This document shows, piece by piece, positions 22,579-38,869 of a DNA stretch of 64,000 nt (within the stretch, counting starts at the first letter, position 1; every line of letters starts with the position of its first letter). The notes beneath the pieces were generated by a model. The model was given only the letters and a program-made list of their open reading frames with translations. It did no database searches and was not told where the DNA came from. The stretch comes from Diphasiastrum complanatum (taxonomy: Eukaryota > Streptophyta > Lycopodiopsida > Lycopodiales > Lycopodiaceae), in contig CM055095.1 of NCBI GenBank assembly GCA_029204225.1, forward strand, positions 47,874,510 to 47,938,509, given 5' to 3'. Both the position numbers and the translations under genes were made by a program.

Positions 22579-23502
22579 TCATTGGATTGTTGTAACTTGG
22601 ACCCACTCGCCGTCCACAGCTTCCTTCCAAAGAGTGACACTATTGCTAGCATCAGCCACTGCCAGTATATTTCCTGTCAACGACCAGCTCACCCTCCACA
22701 CAGGAGACTTGAAGTCATGCAGTAATAACCCCTCCCATTGATCTCCCTCCTTCCCTTGTGTCCAGATCACTACTGTCCCATCCTGCGATGCACTGGCTAT
22801 GGTGTTTTTGGGCAAACCGAGATTCGGTGCCCATGCTACGTCCCTTACCCAGTCCTTGTGCTTGGAAAGTGCCGGGAAACAATCCAGCTTCCAATTTCCA
22901 TCCTGCAGTTTCCATACTTTGACAGTGTTGTCGCAACCTCCCGAAGCCAGCTTCTGAATGATGCCCAAACTTTCTCCTACTAAAGATCCCGGCGCTGCTG
23001 CAGGCGACCAGGAAACAGATGTTACCCCAACTGGGTGAGCTTGCTCGATCTTGGTCCTGTCCCATGTGCCATCGGCCCTGTTTGTGAGCACGGATATGTT
23101 CCCATCAGAAGAGCCACAGGCCAAACAAAGCCCAAATTCATGAGGCGCCCAGGATATACTGTTAACAGAGGAGTCGTGCTCCTGGAAAACCTGCGCTTGC
23201 GCCCACTCATTCTCTGCCCCCTCCTTCCACACGATCACTCGCCGATCGTAAGAGCAAGATGCGAGGATGGATCCGAACTTGGGGTGCGCCCAAGCCACCT
23301 GCCACACAGGCCCTTCGTGTCCAGTCAGAGTTGCGAGTGGTGATGGAGGTCCAGATCCGGGTATGGAGAAGATCTTGATGGATCGATCCGATGAGCAGGT
23401 AGCCAGGCGCTTGCCATAGTAGTCCACAGCCGTATCGTGCACCACATCCTCATGTCCAGACTCTACTGTTTGCGTGCCCGTTTGCTTTGCTCCTACCGCC
23501 AT
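22579..23502 (-). CDS. SEC13: SEC13-like WD40 protein (COPII coat / nuclear pore)
   Basis: A single intact exon of 307 codons from ATG at 23502 to TGA at 22579, matching the length of plant SEC13 proteins (about 300). Six WD40 repeats span roughly residues 16-46, 60-93, 108-139, 155-198, 214-248 and 261-293, with tell-tale GHEDVVHD near the start, [52 protein letters not shown] and [17 protein letters not shown]. In this family the six-bladed propeller is completed by a blade donated by Sec31 (COPII outer cage, endoplasmic reticulum export) or by Nup145C/Nup96 in the nuclear pore Y complex. An intronless coding region also occurs in other plant SEC13 genes. No stop, frameshift or missing blade is seen, and it is flanked by transposon debris on both sides. 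Family assignment is firm; which paralogue is unknown. Confidence 0.96.
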   Translation of the reverse strand: MAVGAKQTGTQTVESGHEDVVHDTAVDYYGKRLATCSSDRSIKIFSIPGSGPPSPLATLTGHEGPVWQVAWAHPKFGSILASCSYDRRVIVWKEGAENEWAQAQVFQEHDSSVNSISWAPHEFGLCLACGSSDGNISVLTNRADGTWDRTKIEQAHPVGVTSVSWSPAAAPGSLVGESLGIIQKLASGGCDNTVKVWKLQDGNWKLDCFPALSKHKDWVRDVAWAPNLGLPKNTIASASQDGTVVIWTQGKEGDQWEGLLLHDFKSPVWRVSWSLTGNILAVADASNSVTLWKEAVDGEWVQVTTIQ

Positions 23503-23539
23503 CGCTACTTCGCGCTTGCTGTGAACGAGTGCGTATGCC

Positions 23540-23582
<43 letters not shown>

Positions 23583-24260
23583 TCGCTATCTTTTGTCCCG
23601 AAACCCTATAATTTGAACCCTAACCTCACCTGTTGCAGAAAACGAGCGGAATTTTAATCAGTAAAAACATAAACCAGCGGAGTCAATCTCATCAAAACAC
23701 ACACTCTCTCTCTCAGATCTGACAATTTCCATCTCATTATATGCATTTTAATTTCGCAAATGCTGCTAACAAGAAAGCATCAAAAATCTGCTAACAAAAA
23801 ACCATAATTCGATCTGCTGTCTGCTCAATCATAGATGCTCCATCTTTTCTCTCATTCTCTCTATTAACCTGATCTATATTCAAAGTGCTTGACATTCATA
23901 GTTCTTGAAATCCCATACCGATCGAAATTGATATCTGCTACACTATTTTGATTGCAGTCAAAAACACCATAAAGTAGCTGATCTAAGACACACAACAAGG
24001 TCATAAAAGTGCATACAGAAAGCTGCAATCATGAGAATACTACCTTTCTGCTGGCGATGCAACAACCATTGTGGATCGACAGGCACGAAGAACAAGCGCT
24101 CCTCAATAGTCGCTCGCTCGCTCGCCTCCTCACTATTCACGATATCGCTATTTTTTCACTCAGCCATATGACCCTAATTTAATCGAGCCCTAAACCTATG
24201 ATTTTTCACTTCTCCCATGAGACCCTAATTTAATCGAGCCCTAAACCTAGCGAAACATCA
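23503..24260 (-). promoter_or_regulatory. SEC13 upstream region with (GA)n leader and possible 5' UTR intron
   Basis: Upstream of the ATG the minus strand carries (GA)n at 23541-23579, a motif type bound by plant GAGA-binding factors when in leaders or promoters. A possible intron in the leader runs from a donor CAGAAAG/GTAGTATT near 24046 to an acceptor TTTCTGCAACAG near 23633; this is inferred from splice signals only. At 24151-24198 and 24201-24249 lies a direct duplication of about 48 bp containing CCCTAATTTAATCGAGCCCT, with AAACCCTA-like telobox resemblance. Transcription start and promoter are not otherwise visible. Confidence 0.5.
23541..23579 (+). repeat. (TC)n microsatellite in the SEC13 leader
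   Basis: About 19 TC units directly upstream of the SEC13 ATG, reading (GA)n in the transcript sense. Confidence 0.9.
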
Positions 24261-25600
24261 TTGTATTGAGCTTTTTAGCAACGAAGGTGCTCGTCAAAAA
24301 AAAAAAGTGAAAAAATCAAAATGAACTCTGTTTTCACGTGGAGTAACTTTTATTTCATTTACCATTGGGCCTTGGGGTTTATTTTTATTTACTATACCAT
24401 TGGGTTGTCCCAATGCCTTTAGCCTTGAGTCACATAGATGCTCTTCACATGTAAACGCATCATCCTTATTTTATGTCATCCTTTCTTTGAGCCACATCAC
24501 CGGTTCCCACAAATCCACTTCACATGCCATTCTTACCTGTTGAACCAATCTACCAACTACCATCAACATGCTATAAGGGTGTATCAACCAAAGGTCTTTT
24601 TCAAACATTGTAATACATGCTGAATAGGTTAGGATGGGTTGGAGATTGCTGACCCATTCTAGACCCGCTCAGGAAAGCATGCAGCTCGTTGGAGAGGCTA
24701 ACCTGTTGCACGGGGTGTAAAGATGCAAAATGACAACCCGACCTGTTCTTGATGTTAAGAATGGGCTAGGTTCAAGTTCATGTAAATACGTTGTTACCAA
24801 CTTCAGTCGAAGGCCTTTCCTTGATGGAACAGCCTCAAGGGCGAACTCCCCCCCAAAAACGGCCAACCCCCCCCCCTTCCCAAATTTGCTTAGCTCTGAA
24901 ATTTTTTATATGGAACCAAGGGAATCCCAATCACATGGCCTTTTCAAACACGTCGCACTGTATTGATTTGAGAAAACCTTAATCTGTGTGGACCAAGGAT
25001 ATCGGACCAACTACATGGCCTTTTCTAACACATCGCGTTGATTTTAGAGAACCTTAATTCGTGTGGACCAATCAATCTTCATCAAACGCACACTTTTATC
25101 ATTCCTAGCATGTCTACTTTTGTAGATAATTATATCTCATGGACTGGATCTGTTTTTTAATAAACTTTTAGGCTATTTTGTGATCTGCTTTACCGAAAGA
25201 ATGATTTTCAAGACACACTTGAAAAAAAAAAAATTCTCCATTTTCTCTATATCCAACACATCTCATTTTGTTATATTTTATCCAAGTGGCATGCCAATGG
25301 AAAATCAAAGTAGCATGCCAATGCCAAGTGGCTAATTTTGGCCATGTCACAAGTAGATGAGATATTCTTTAAGAACATTGATGCCCTTAGGGCAAAGTAC
25401 ACCCAAGTGGCCCATAAGTTGCACCCCGTAAGTTGGTTTCATAATTGTATCGTCTTAGATACGAATGAAAAAGTGTTGCAGAAGTATTTAATGGAGAGTA
25501 GTTGTAGGCAACAAATGCAAACTTGATTCCACTTTTGAAATATAAAGTGGGGTCTTATCATTTTCCTTCGTTGAAACACATCAAAGGAATCAAAGAATTA
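24261..25600. other. Intergenic; no gene seen
   Basis: AT-rich sequence with a run of C at 24848-24878. A near-duplicate phrase, (A/T)CATGGCCTTTTC(A/T)AACAC(G/A)TCGC, occurs at about 24935 and 25013 with related flanks (TGTGGACCAA), indicating a local duplication of about 80 bp. No supported coding region. Confidence 0.5.
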
Positions 25601-25604
25601 ACTC

Positions 25605-28600
25605 CTATTTGTGTTTTAGTTCTCGCATGGAACACTAGATTCTTTGCTAGCTGAATGCCACTCTGACTGTCGCTATATAAAGTCATGGGATTTTTCTGCT
25701 TCATGCCAATTTCTTCCAAGATTTGTCTCAACCATATAGCTTCCTGTGTTGCACTACACATTGCCTTATACTCTGCTTCTGTGGTGGAAAGAGCAATTGT
25801 ACTTTGCTTCTTCCTAGACCAGGAAAAGCAACTACCACAAAACTGGAATACATACCTTGTGGTGGATCTACGATCATCATAGTCACCTCCCCAATCCGCA
25901 TCCACATAGCCACACAACTCAGGTAAACCATCATGCTTCCTGTAAATCAAGCCATACTCTGAAGTGCCTTTCACATGACGCAAAATGCGTTTAGTTGTCT
26001 TCCAATGTGTTTCCGTAGGTGCTGCCGTAAACTGACTTACAATGCCAACATCATAGCATATATCTGGTTTAGTCGTGGTAAGGTAAATCAAGCTCCCTAC
26101 TAACTGTCTATACAGCGTAGCATCAAATGACTGTGACTCATCAAGCTTAGAAAGCTTTTTACCTGGTTCAATAGGAGTGTTTACTGGTTTGCAATCCTGC
26201 AACCTAAACCTATGCAGCAACTCTTTGACATACTTCACCTGTGTTAAACCCACTTCATGTCCTTTTTGCCACACTTCTACTCCAAGGCAGTAATGCATCA
26301 GGCTGAGATCTGTCATCTCGAATTATTCCATGAGGTCTTTCTTGATCATGTCTATCATCTCTTGATTATTTCCCATAATAATCAAGTCATCAACATAAAG
26401 AGCAATCAAAGCAACCATACCATCAAAGCATAAGACATATAGATTTGGATCAGAATGTGTCCTCATCATCCCCTTTGAATGAAAGTAGGCATCAATCCTA
26501 CTATACCAGGCACGTGGTGCTTGTTTAAGACCATAAAGCGCTTTCTTCAAGCGACATACTTTATTTTCCTGTCCCTTCGTTACAAAGTCTTCAGGTTCTT
26601 CTTCTTCTAACTCACCATTTAGAAAAGCAGATTTCACATCCATCTGATGCAAAGGCCAACCAAAATGTGAAGCTAAAGCAACAAGTAGACGTAGAGTATT
26701 CCACTTACAAACCGGCGCAAAGGTCTCCTCATAGTCGATGCCTTTATTTTGTGCATACCCTTTGATCACCAATCTTGCTTTGTGCTTTGCTATACTTCCA
26801 TCTGCATGGTACTTAGTCCTGTATACCCATTTGCAACCAATGGGTTTCTTGCCAACTGGTGGTTCTACTAAGTCCCATTTGCTATGTTTAGCAATTGACT
26901 CCATCTCCTCTCCCATGGCCTTGACCCATCATCCTTTGCTTCACCATAAGTCGAAGGTTCTTTGCTTTGAATAATGCTAGATAAGAGAGCATAATTTGCT
27001 TCATACCTTTCAAGTTGAGTCTTCTCTCTTGTTGATCTTCGTAGCTCTCTCTGGCTAGATGATCTTGGAAAGTCATCTATGTCGCGGCTCTCCAACAATC
27101 TCTGAAACCACTTAGGGGCTTCCTGTCACGTGATCGGCTTCCTGGTGAAAATGTATCCCATGGTACATCCTTCTCCTTGCATTTGTCACCTGCAACTTCA
27201 ATCCTTCTTGCACCAAAAGGTTTGTCCCTACCTCTCCAATTTGTCTCTTGAGGTTGAGTAGTAGTATCTTGAGATGTATCCTCATGTTCATCACTCGGAA
27301 GGTCAATGAATGGATCATCATCAGGTGGTATCCTCACTATACCATCTTTCCCAGTGGATGTGTCTATCTTCTCAGCATCCTCGTCTTCATACATCTTGGA
27401 TTCATCAAAGATAACATCACGGCTTATATGGATTTTGTTTTCCACTAGATCAAAACATCTATAGCCCTTTACACGATCATCATATCCTAGGAATATGCAC
27501 TTGATAGCTTTTACATCAAGTTTACGTCTCTCTTCCTTAGGAATGTGTACAAAGGCCTTATATCCAAAGATTCACAAGTGGTTTACCTTTGGCTTCTTCT
27601 TCGTGAATGCTTCCTCAGGTGTTATCTTTGGCATGGCAATGGTAGGACTTCTATTTTGAAGATAGACTGTCGTGCTACATGCTTCTGACCAAAAATCTTT
27701 TGGTAGTTTCATCTCAGCTAGCATAGATCTGGCACTTTCCACAATTGTACGATTCTTGCGCTCAACTACACCATTGAGAGCTAGAGTATGAGCTTGCGTA
27801 AATTGTCTTTTAATCCCACATTGATCACAAAGATCATTGAAGTCATTAGACTTGTACTCACCTCCACTATCTGATCTTAGGACTTTGATCCTCCTACCTG
27901 TCTGATTTTCGACCAATGCTTTGAAGCTCTTGAAGTTATCAAATGCATCTGATTTCTTCTTCACGAAGTAGATCCACATCTTACGTGACATATCATCAAT
28001 AAAGGTCATAAAATAGAAGGCTTTACCTAAGGACATGGTCCTCATAGGCCCGCATAAGTCTGTGTGGATTAAATCCAGGATGTTCTTTGCTCTTGCAACA
28101 CCCCCTTTATTGAACTTCTCTTGATGCTGCTTCCCATATACACAGGATTCGCACATCGATTTCAAGTGATCTTCTATGGTAGGCAATCATGTTACCATCT
28201 CTAATTTTTTCATCAAAATGAGGCTTCCCAAGTTCAAGTGACCAAGCCTCTTATTCCACAACTCAGTTTGTGATGGAATGGACGATACAAGTTTGTGTTG
28301 CCCCTTAATTGTAGCATTCAATCTGTACAATTTTGTATTGGGCTCTCTTACTCCATCTGCAATAACTTTGAACTTTTGGTTCACATCCTTCACAAAGAAA
28401 CGATCATGGGCGAATTCTACTTTCAACTTTTGATCAATAATGACTCCAACAAAAAGTAGGTTTTTCTTCAAACCTGGTATATAAAGTACCTCCCTGATCA
28501 TCATGCTTTTGCCATCAGGTAGTTGGATTGAAACGGTGCCTATCCCCTCTATCTTGCACACCTCACCATTTGCTTGTGAAACAAATGCTCCATTATCCAA

Positions 28601-29260
28601 CACCTTCAAACTACTGAACCAATTCTTGTTACCTGTCATGTGTCTTGTGGCTCCCGAGTCAATATACCATGCTTGATCATCTTGATTAGATGACAATGCA
28701 GATATGAAGATGCTAGAGTCTTCAATCTCACCCTCATCGACAAGGTTACCTGCTTGTTTTAGTTTCCCCTTGCCTTGTTCTGCCAGGAATTTGCGTCATT
28801 CACTCTTCCAATGGCCCTTTTTACCACAATGGAAGCACTTGCCTTTCTTCTTAGTTTTACTGGAAGATCCCTCGTCCTCCTGAGACTTGGCAAATTGCTG
28901 CTTAGACTTCTTCTTGCCCTTGCCCTTGCCTTGTTTTTGGCATGTCGCAAGTGCCTAATCGTCAGTACTTTGACGTCTAGCCTTCACCATTTCTTGCCAT
29001 TGTTCTTCCTGCATCAAGCTTCCTGTGAGCTCGTCAAAGGTTGGCAATCTTTATCTTGATGCTATTCCACTCACAAACATCTGATAGGGTTCTGCAATGC
29101 CGCACAATGCATTGTGCACCAGCTCCACATCACGTATGCGCTCACCAATAGAATGCAGTTCATCTCTCAATGTCTTGATTCTGGTCATGTACGTCTGAAT
29201 GTGCTCTCCTTGCTCCATGCGGGCACTATTCAACTTTGATTAGCTTCCTTCCTATCCTTA
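25605..29260 (-). pseudogene. Copia gag-pol, 3'-truncated and gag-deleted
   Basis: Minus-strand copia polyprotein. From right to left: the middle of Gag (29051-29233, MEQGEHIQTYMTRIKTL; the N-terminal part is gone), a knuckle region near 28780-28830, protease (WYIDSGATRHMTG, 28670), GAG-pre-integrase (LWNKRLGHLNLGSL), integrase (LIHTDLCGP, RSDSGGEYKS, NGVVERKN), reverse transcriptase (HQMDVKSAFLNGELEE, YVDDLIIMG near 26390) and RNase H (STTEAEYKAM, DSQSGIQLAKN). It breaks off after FHARTK at about 25605, before the end of RNase H and the 3' LTR. Stops: TGA at 28187 and 27572, TAA near 26320; frame changes near 27100 and 26900. The integrase and protease motifs are well kept. It appears related to the element at 60.9-62.6 kb. 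Confidence 0.88.
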
Positions 29261-29568
29261 CGACATCCAAAATGGTGCACAAACAGTGAAGAAATCACCA
29301 GTTATGTATAAAAACCGTAACCCCAAACCCGGTTTCAATTTTCAGCTGGCTTCAAAATTGTCAATTTTTCACCAAATTTTTCCCTGTCTGATGCTATGCA
29401 CAGGCTAATAATCCCTCTATTGAGCTTAGCAAGCCTCTATAAACTAGAAACCGTGCACCAGTGCTTCTCTTTCCGTCTTCAACCCGCCGTAAACCCCGAA
29501 CTCTCAGAAGACATTTCTCCCGAAGCTCTCTTCAACGGCGATGTTGTATTGTGTACACTCCCTGTACG

Positions 29569-29851
29569 GCTCTGATACCAACTTAGAATTTGCTTTGCAC
29601 AGGAACACAGATAATGCTACACAGTAACACAGACAGAAAACACTCTCCACAGCAAGCTCACATAGCAACTGCATTTCTCAAAATGAAATTACACTGTACA
29701 TATAGTTGTTCACTCAGGCAACCCATGCATGACCCAGGTTGCCATTGGCGGGACGCGTGTCCCGTCGACTTGCCTCGTGGCGAGGCCAACTGATCCTTAT
29801 CCACTGATAGGACCCAGAGTACAATAAGACAGTGATTCTACTTTAATTCTA
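29569..29851 (-). repeat. Primer site and short 5' LTR of the 25.6-29.3 kb element
   Basis: 29569-29580 reads TGGTATCAGAGC on the minus strand. To its right an LTR of about 270 bp runs from 29581 to about 29851. Its ends carry the inverted pair TTAGAATT / AATTCTAA rather than a clean TG/CA, suggesting small terminal mutations. A TATA-like CTATATGTAC lies near 29700. The leader between Gag and the primer site is 29261-29568. Confidence 0.65.
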
Positions 29852-30390
29852 ACTCTACGACCAAGACAATTAAGACATAATACTATTGTAGGCTTTGGAA
29901 TCAATCTTTATATAATACATACCACAATAATAGTAGAATGAATTTTAAATGGGTGTGGATGGTTGTTCATTGGATTATAGATGTAGAGGTAATTAGTCTT
30001 TTGATCTTGTAGCAGAGACATAGAGCCTAAGGTCTCTTGATCAATGCAAGTCTTAGCCATGAAACTAACAGAGATTAGTAGGCAGCCAACGAGGAGGGAG
30101 AGTGATGTAGCCTTGAGAGCACATTATTCTCATGCACATTAGTCATCACAGGCAAGGCCATTTTGACTAGTGCCATGTAATTGAATCACATGCTTTTCTA
30201 ATCAGTCGATCATTGATTAAATACATATGGTTATGAGATTATAAGATTATGACCAGGCTCGTGGAGTTGTGTGAGGAGTTTCCTCATACAAGCATGTTTG
30301 GTGCTCATTGAAAGCCATGTCAAAATTTCTTGAGAATGTTCTAACTTAATCTTCGACCATATGAATATGCATTGTCAAATATTAGTTCTT
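29852..30390. other. No gene seen
   Basis: AT-rich unique sequence between the short LTR and the duplicated block at 30391. No open frame or repeat supported. Confidence 0.4.
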
Positions 30391-30915
<525 letters not shown>

Positions 30916-31021
30916 CCGTGGAGTAACGATATGATCTTGAGACTTAGGAGTGTGAGAGAAGAAGCAAACTAGTAATGGCTGTGAATATTGATGGAAGAAG
31001 GAAAGAGGATATGATAGTAAT

Positions 31022-33990
31022 AGACTGGAAGTCGAAAGATGAACTATCGAACTCTACAGAATAATTCTTTTTCTAATGTATGACTACGCCTATAAAAAAT
31101 GAACAAAGCTATCGCGACAATCATCACGTTCATACTTTTAGTAACTACATTTGAAATCATTAGTACTAACGTGATTTCGTAGACAAAAAATTATAAAGTG
31201 TAATTGAGAGATATGGTATCAAATCATTCGACAATTCAAACTAATCAATAAGAGATTAACATATACAAATAGCTTTAGAGAAGCTTCCATACATTTTGAC
31301 ATAATACCGAACACAATAAGAAAGTATGATTGATTTAGTAAGTGGCATTTACAAATCAGATGATGCGAGTACAAAACAATAGCGGATGAAGCCGCATACT
31401 CTAAACAATCACTTTGTTTGATGCACTTCTGTTGATAGGCAATAAGTGCTACTAGCAATATTCAAAGTAGAAGCTCTGTTACTTGATTTCTGTCATAAGT
31501 CTCTCTCTAATTATAAGTTATTTATACTAATGAGGAATGCCGCTACTCCTAGAATGAAACCTGGGGTTGTCCAAAAAAGCAATAGCACTTTGATTATCAC
31601 AAAATAAAATTGTCGAAGCATATTGTTTCAAACAAACGTCCGAAAGTAAATTTCTCAACCACATTGCTTCCTTTGTAGCTTGAGAGATTGTGATATATTT
31701 TGATTCAATAGATGATAGAGCTATCAAAGTTTTCTTGCGACTGTTCCATGAAATAAGACTGTTGTTGATTAAGAATGTAAATCTAGATGTGGATTTATAA
31801 TTGTCTACATCTCCTGCCCAACTTGCATATGAACAACCATTGAAAATATTGAGTTTGTCATTGTCGACTGCTCCATAACAAATTCATAGGTTCATAGTAG
31901 CTCAAACATATCTCATAACTCTAATGAGAGCTTCCAATGTGTATTTCCAAGATTAGCCATAAACTAACTTAAGGAACTGACAACAAAAGCTATGACTAGT
32001 CTAGTAATATCATTGCGCTACCATCGAATGATTAAGGGTGCTCACGCATATGTTCCTTCTTCTCTATCGTCTGAGGGCATTGGTCCTTTGAGTCTCGGCT
32101 CCATTGACGAGTGACCTAACTTGCAATTTATCAAATTATATCTTATCAACATATTGTAAATGTATCTCTACTAACTAATGTAGATCAACTTCTGCTTCCT
32201 GTCTCTCTGGATTTGAATTGAATACCTAGATACTATTGAGCTTCACCCAGATATGTCATGTCGAATTCTGAAGACATCATTCATTTCTCATATTTTATTA
32301 GTTCGAGACAGTTATTGAATAGAAGTGTGTCGTCCACATACAAAGTGATAATAATAAAAGATTATTGCACTAACTTGAAGTAGACATTTGAGTCTGAAAC
32401 GCTTGGTTCATGGCCATGATTAATTAGAAAAGTGTTGATCCTTTGAAACCATGCTCTAACAGATTGCTTCAAGTCGTAAAGTGCTTAATGAAGTTTACAG
32501 TTGATATTTTTCTCTTCAATAATGTAACCTTCGGGCTGTATCATGTAGATATCCTCTTCGATAACTTCATTCAGATAAGTTGTTTGTACATCCATCTGAT
32601 ATATCTCCAAATCGGCTGCAACAACATATGACAGTAGAAGTCTAATTGAAAAATACTCAGTATAGTCGACATTTTGTATCTGCGAAAATCCTCTAGCGAC
32701 AATTCGAGTTTTTCTTCGATGAATGCTTCCATCTGTCTTGTTTTTAAAATTCATTTGCAATCGACTACATTCTCGCTGGCAAGCAATTGGACAATAGTCC
32801 AAGTTTGGTTCTTGATGAGAGATGAATACTCTCTATCCATGGCTTCCCTCCATAGATCCAAATCGGGCTGACTAAGTGCTTCTTCGATAGTAGTCAACTC
32901 TTGATAAGCCGCAAATTCTTCGATATACCTTATAGGTAGTTTGCGCTCTCTTGACGATCTTCTGGGAGATAAATGAGGTTGATCATTTTTTTTTATTATA
33001 TTGTTGCTGCTGAACTGCAACATCTTCTTCTGATTCGTTGTTCGTTTGGTGTAGACGAGCTTGGACCTTCGATAGGATCAGTCGAGTCGAGAACAAAAAT
33101 GTTCAATACTTCGGGAGTGTCTGACAATTCGACTGTACGAGCTTTGCCCTTGCCCTTGAGGTTGCATCTTAAATTTCCACAAATAGTAATTGGATCCATT
33201 CAGCTTGTCTACGATGAGACCGGCTTTTCTTTGAGAATTCATCTGGAAAGTAGTCTACCAATAAATCAATGACTTAAAAATGAACTGATATTGTGCGACA
33301 TTGTAATTAGAAATCAATTATCTAATACTGAAATTTGATACCATATATGAAGATTACGAGCAAAATTGTGTTGATACATGGTATAGCTCCAATACCATGA
33401 TGGAAGTCGAAAGACGAACTATCAAATTCTACGAAATAATCCTTCTTCTAATGTATGACTACTCCTATCAAAGCTATCATGACAATCGTCATGTTCATAC
33501 TTTTAGTAACTAACTTTGAAATCATTAGTACTAAAGTGATTTCATAGCCAAAGAATAACATAGTGTAATTGACATATATAGAATATTGCAGTATCAAATT
33601 CATTCGACAATTTAGACTAATCAATAAGAGATTTAGCAAAATCAAATAACTTTAGAGAAGCTTGCACACATTACGACATAATATTAAACACAATAAGAGA
33701 GTATGATTGATTCAGTAAGTAGCATGTACAAATGAAATGATGCGAGTACAAAACAATAGCGGATGAACTCTCGTACTCTAAAGTATCACTCTATCTTATG
33801 CATTTCCGCTGATAATTAGTAAGCGTTGCTAGCAATATTCAAAGTAGAAACTCTGTTACTTGATTTCTGTCATAAGCCTCTCTCTAATGATCAACTATTT
33901 ATACTAATGAGGAATGTCGCTTGAGCTTATCCTATTAGGACAACTAATTAGGTCATAGGTCACAATTGAAGCTTAGCCACAATGTGTTCT
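31022..33990 (-). mobile_element. Old copia element with diverged LTR pair, internally deleted
   Basis: Two clearly homologous LTRs flank a minus-strand pol remnant: the 3' LTR at about 31022-31544 and the 5' LTR at 33398 to at least 33921. They share GGAAGTCGAAAGA, TCATACTTTTAGTAACTA, GATGCGAGTACAAAACAATA and CTACTTTGAATATTGCTAGC (minus strand), but differ at many positions, far more than the LTRs at 12.3/17.0 kb. A degraded primer site (GCTCCAATACCA on the plus strand, 33385-33397) abuts the 5' LTR. Gag, protease and integrase are missing. Between about 30.9 and 31.0 kb I see nothing further. The outer end of the 5' LTR is unresolved (somewhere beyond 33921). Confidence 0.82.
31527..33023 (-). 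pseudogene. RT and RNase H remnant of the old copia element
   Basis: The linker and start of reverse transcriptase read RRSSRERKLPIRYIEEF, TTIEEALSQPDLDLWREAM and NQTWTIVQL (32751-33023). The next segment, with a frame change, reads IVARGFSQIQNVDYTE and IYQMDVQTTYLNEVIEEDIY (32485-32802). The YVDD region near 32330 is degraded. RNase H reads LSSIESKYITISQATKEAMW and CDNQSAIAFLDNPRFHSR (31527-31727), then is cut off. The last RNase H residues and polypurine tract are gone; RNase H is joined directly to the interior of the 3' LTR, indicating a deletion. Closely related to the integrase relic at 57-58 kb (shared EEALSQP). Confidence 0.8.
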
Positions 33991-37200
<3,210 letters not shown>

Positions 37201-37224
37201 AACACATGCCACAAGAAATTCCTA

Positions 37225-37990
37225 TGTTGGGCTAACATAAGGGACAACAACAGCCAATCTATTTCACCCATCTCTAGCTTTTCACAGCTCGGGAATATGC
37301 GTCCTAAAGTTTGGAATCCATGCTTTTTGCCTTTAGTTTGTAGAGAATCAACATTATTGGGCTTTTCTCAGCATTTCTCAATGGTTTCATTGTAGATGGT
37401 CACTCTTCTGAGGTTGCCCTACTGTTAGGATTGTGTTGTCACTGATCGCATTCAATTCAATGCACTATAGACTGCACACAATTTGATCTTGTGGAGAAAC
37501 CTTCGAGCAGAATGTTTGAAAGACTTCAAAAAAGAAGTCGATGAAGCAACATTCATGGCAAATGAAGACAGACAAGACGTTGATTCTTGGTATTTGGATT
37601 CAATTGCTACTCGCCAACGTAATTGGTTTCAAGAATACCGACAAGCTATGACTCATAGGTTTGTCTCGTTGGGCGATAACAATACTCATAGTATTGATGG
37701 TGCAGGCACTGTCAAATCGCAATTTCAAGATGGCACTATTTTTATTTTGAATGTTCTTCATGTTCCAAATCTTACAAAAAGTCTACTCGTTATAAGTAGA
37801 ATAGTTGATTTGGGCCATAAAGGTGAATTTGATTCTAATACTTGTTCGATATTTGACATAAGTAGTAAGGTACTTGCACTCGGAAAGAGGCAAGGCAATC
37901 TTTACAAGCTTAGTCATTACAATGTTTCAACCGTTCAGGCTCTATCTATTTCTACTTTGGAAGATAAAGCATTAGGGGATATTAGAACTC
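37225..37990 (+). pseudogene. Copia Gag end / protease fragment
   Basis: A plus-strand copia fragment. The clear part (37483-37970) reads WYLDSIATRQRNWFQEYRQ, then FVSLGDNNTHSIDGAGTVK, LNVLHVPNLTKSLLVISRI and GNLYKLSHYN. That is the aspartic protease and the start of GAG-pre-integrase. The DSG catalytic triad is changed to DSI, which should abolish protease activity. A stop lies upstream near 37468. Homology ends abruptly near 37985. Confidence 0.78.
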
Positions 37991-38869
37991 AAAATGGGCC
38001 CTTTGTAAAGATTTATTTTTTTTACTTCGCACGCTTTCAACACTTAAGTGGCCCAATCAATTGTGTCTATCCGTGACGAACTATAACAGTGGTTGGCGGA
38101 CAGAAATTGTTTTTGCCTTTCCCGGCCAAATTTTGGTGATTTTCAAAAATCCTGCCAGGCAAACCAAACGATTGTGATTGGACCACAATTACTACCCGAA
38201 TAAACTTTTGCTGCGCGTATTTGTACACTCGAGGTTTTTTTTACGTCAATAGCTGTGAATGAACTCCTTATTTATGAGATCAATTCCAAAAGCTAAAGAA
38301 AATTTATTTTTCTGATAGCCTAAATCCTATCCATAAGTACTTGTAGATATATATGCTTCTTGGTACAAATATTCTTAGAATATCCAAATAAAATACAACA
38401 ATTCAATCAACTAAAATCTCTAGGAGATCCATCAAGTCTTAGACAATTATAACTCAATCCAGAGTACTACAGTTACTCTAATAAATTAATAGCCCCATTT
38501 CTAGCATCACATGCAAGAAATTAGCAATCATCTGAATCTTAATAGATTTAATTGTCTCCTATAGATATGGAGATATAGATTGAACTTGTACACAGACACA
38601 TATAGACTACAATCTATAGTAGAATACCATCCACTAAGGTAAAAAAAATCTTTTCATAATAAAAAACAATTTACTTAACAAGAAATGCCTTTGAGATCCA
38701 CAAGACTCAATAAAAATTTTGGAATAAAGAGATTTACACTTTTAGAGTGCTAACTTGAAATCTCAACTCAATTAGGGTCCAAGAATGGCCCCCGATTGGC
38801 TGGTGTGTGTTTGTGATGCTTAGCTGAGGTGTTTGGTGCTCAATTGTGTGAGCCTATCTTTGGCGGAAG
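37991..38869. other. No gene seen
   Basis: AT-rich sequence with no open frame of note. The right part may belong to the LTR that ends at 39452, whose left boundary I could not fix. Confidence 0.35.

Noticed and set aside
22715-23343. Open frames overlapping SEC13 on both strands
   Set aside because: Shadows of the well-supported WD40 coding frame.
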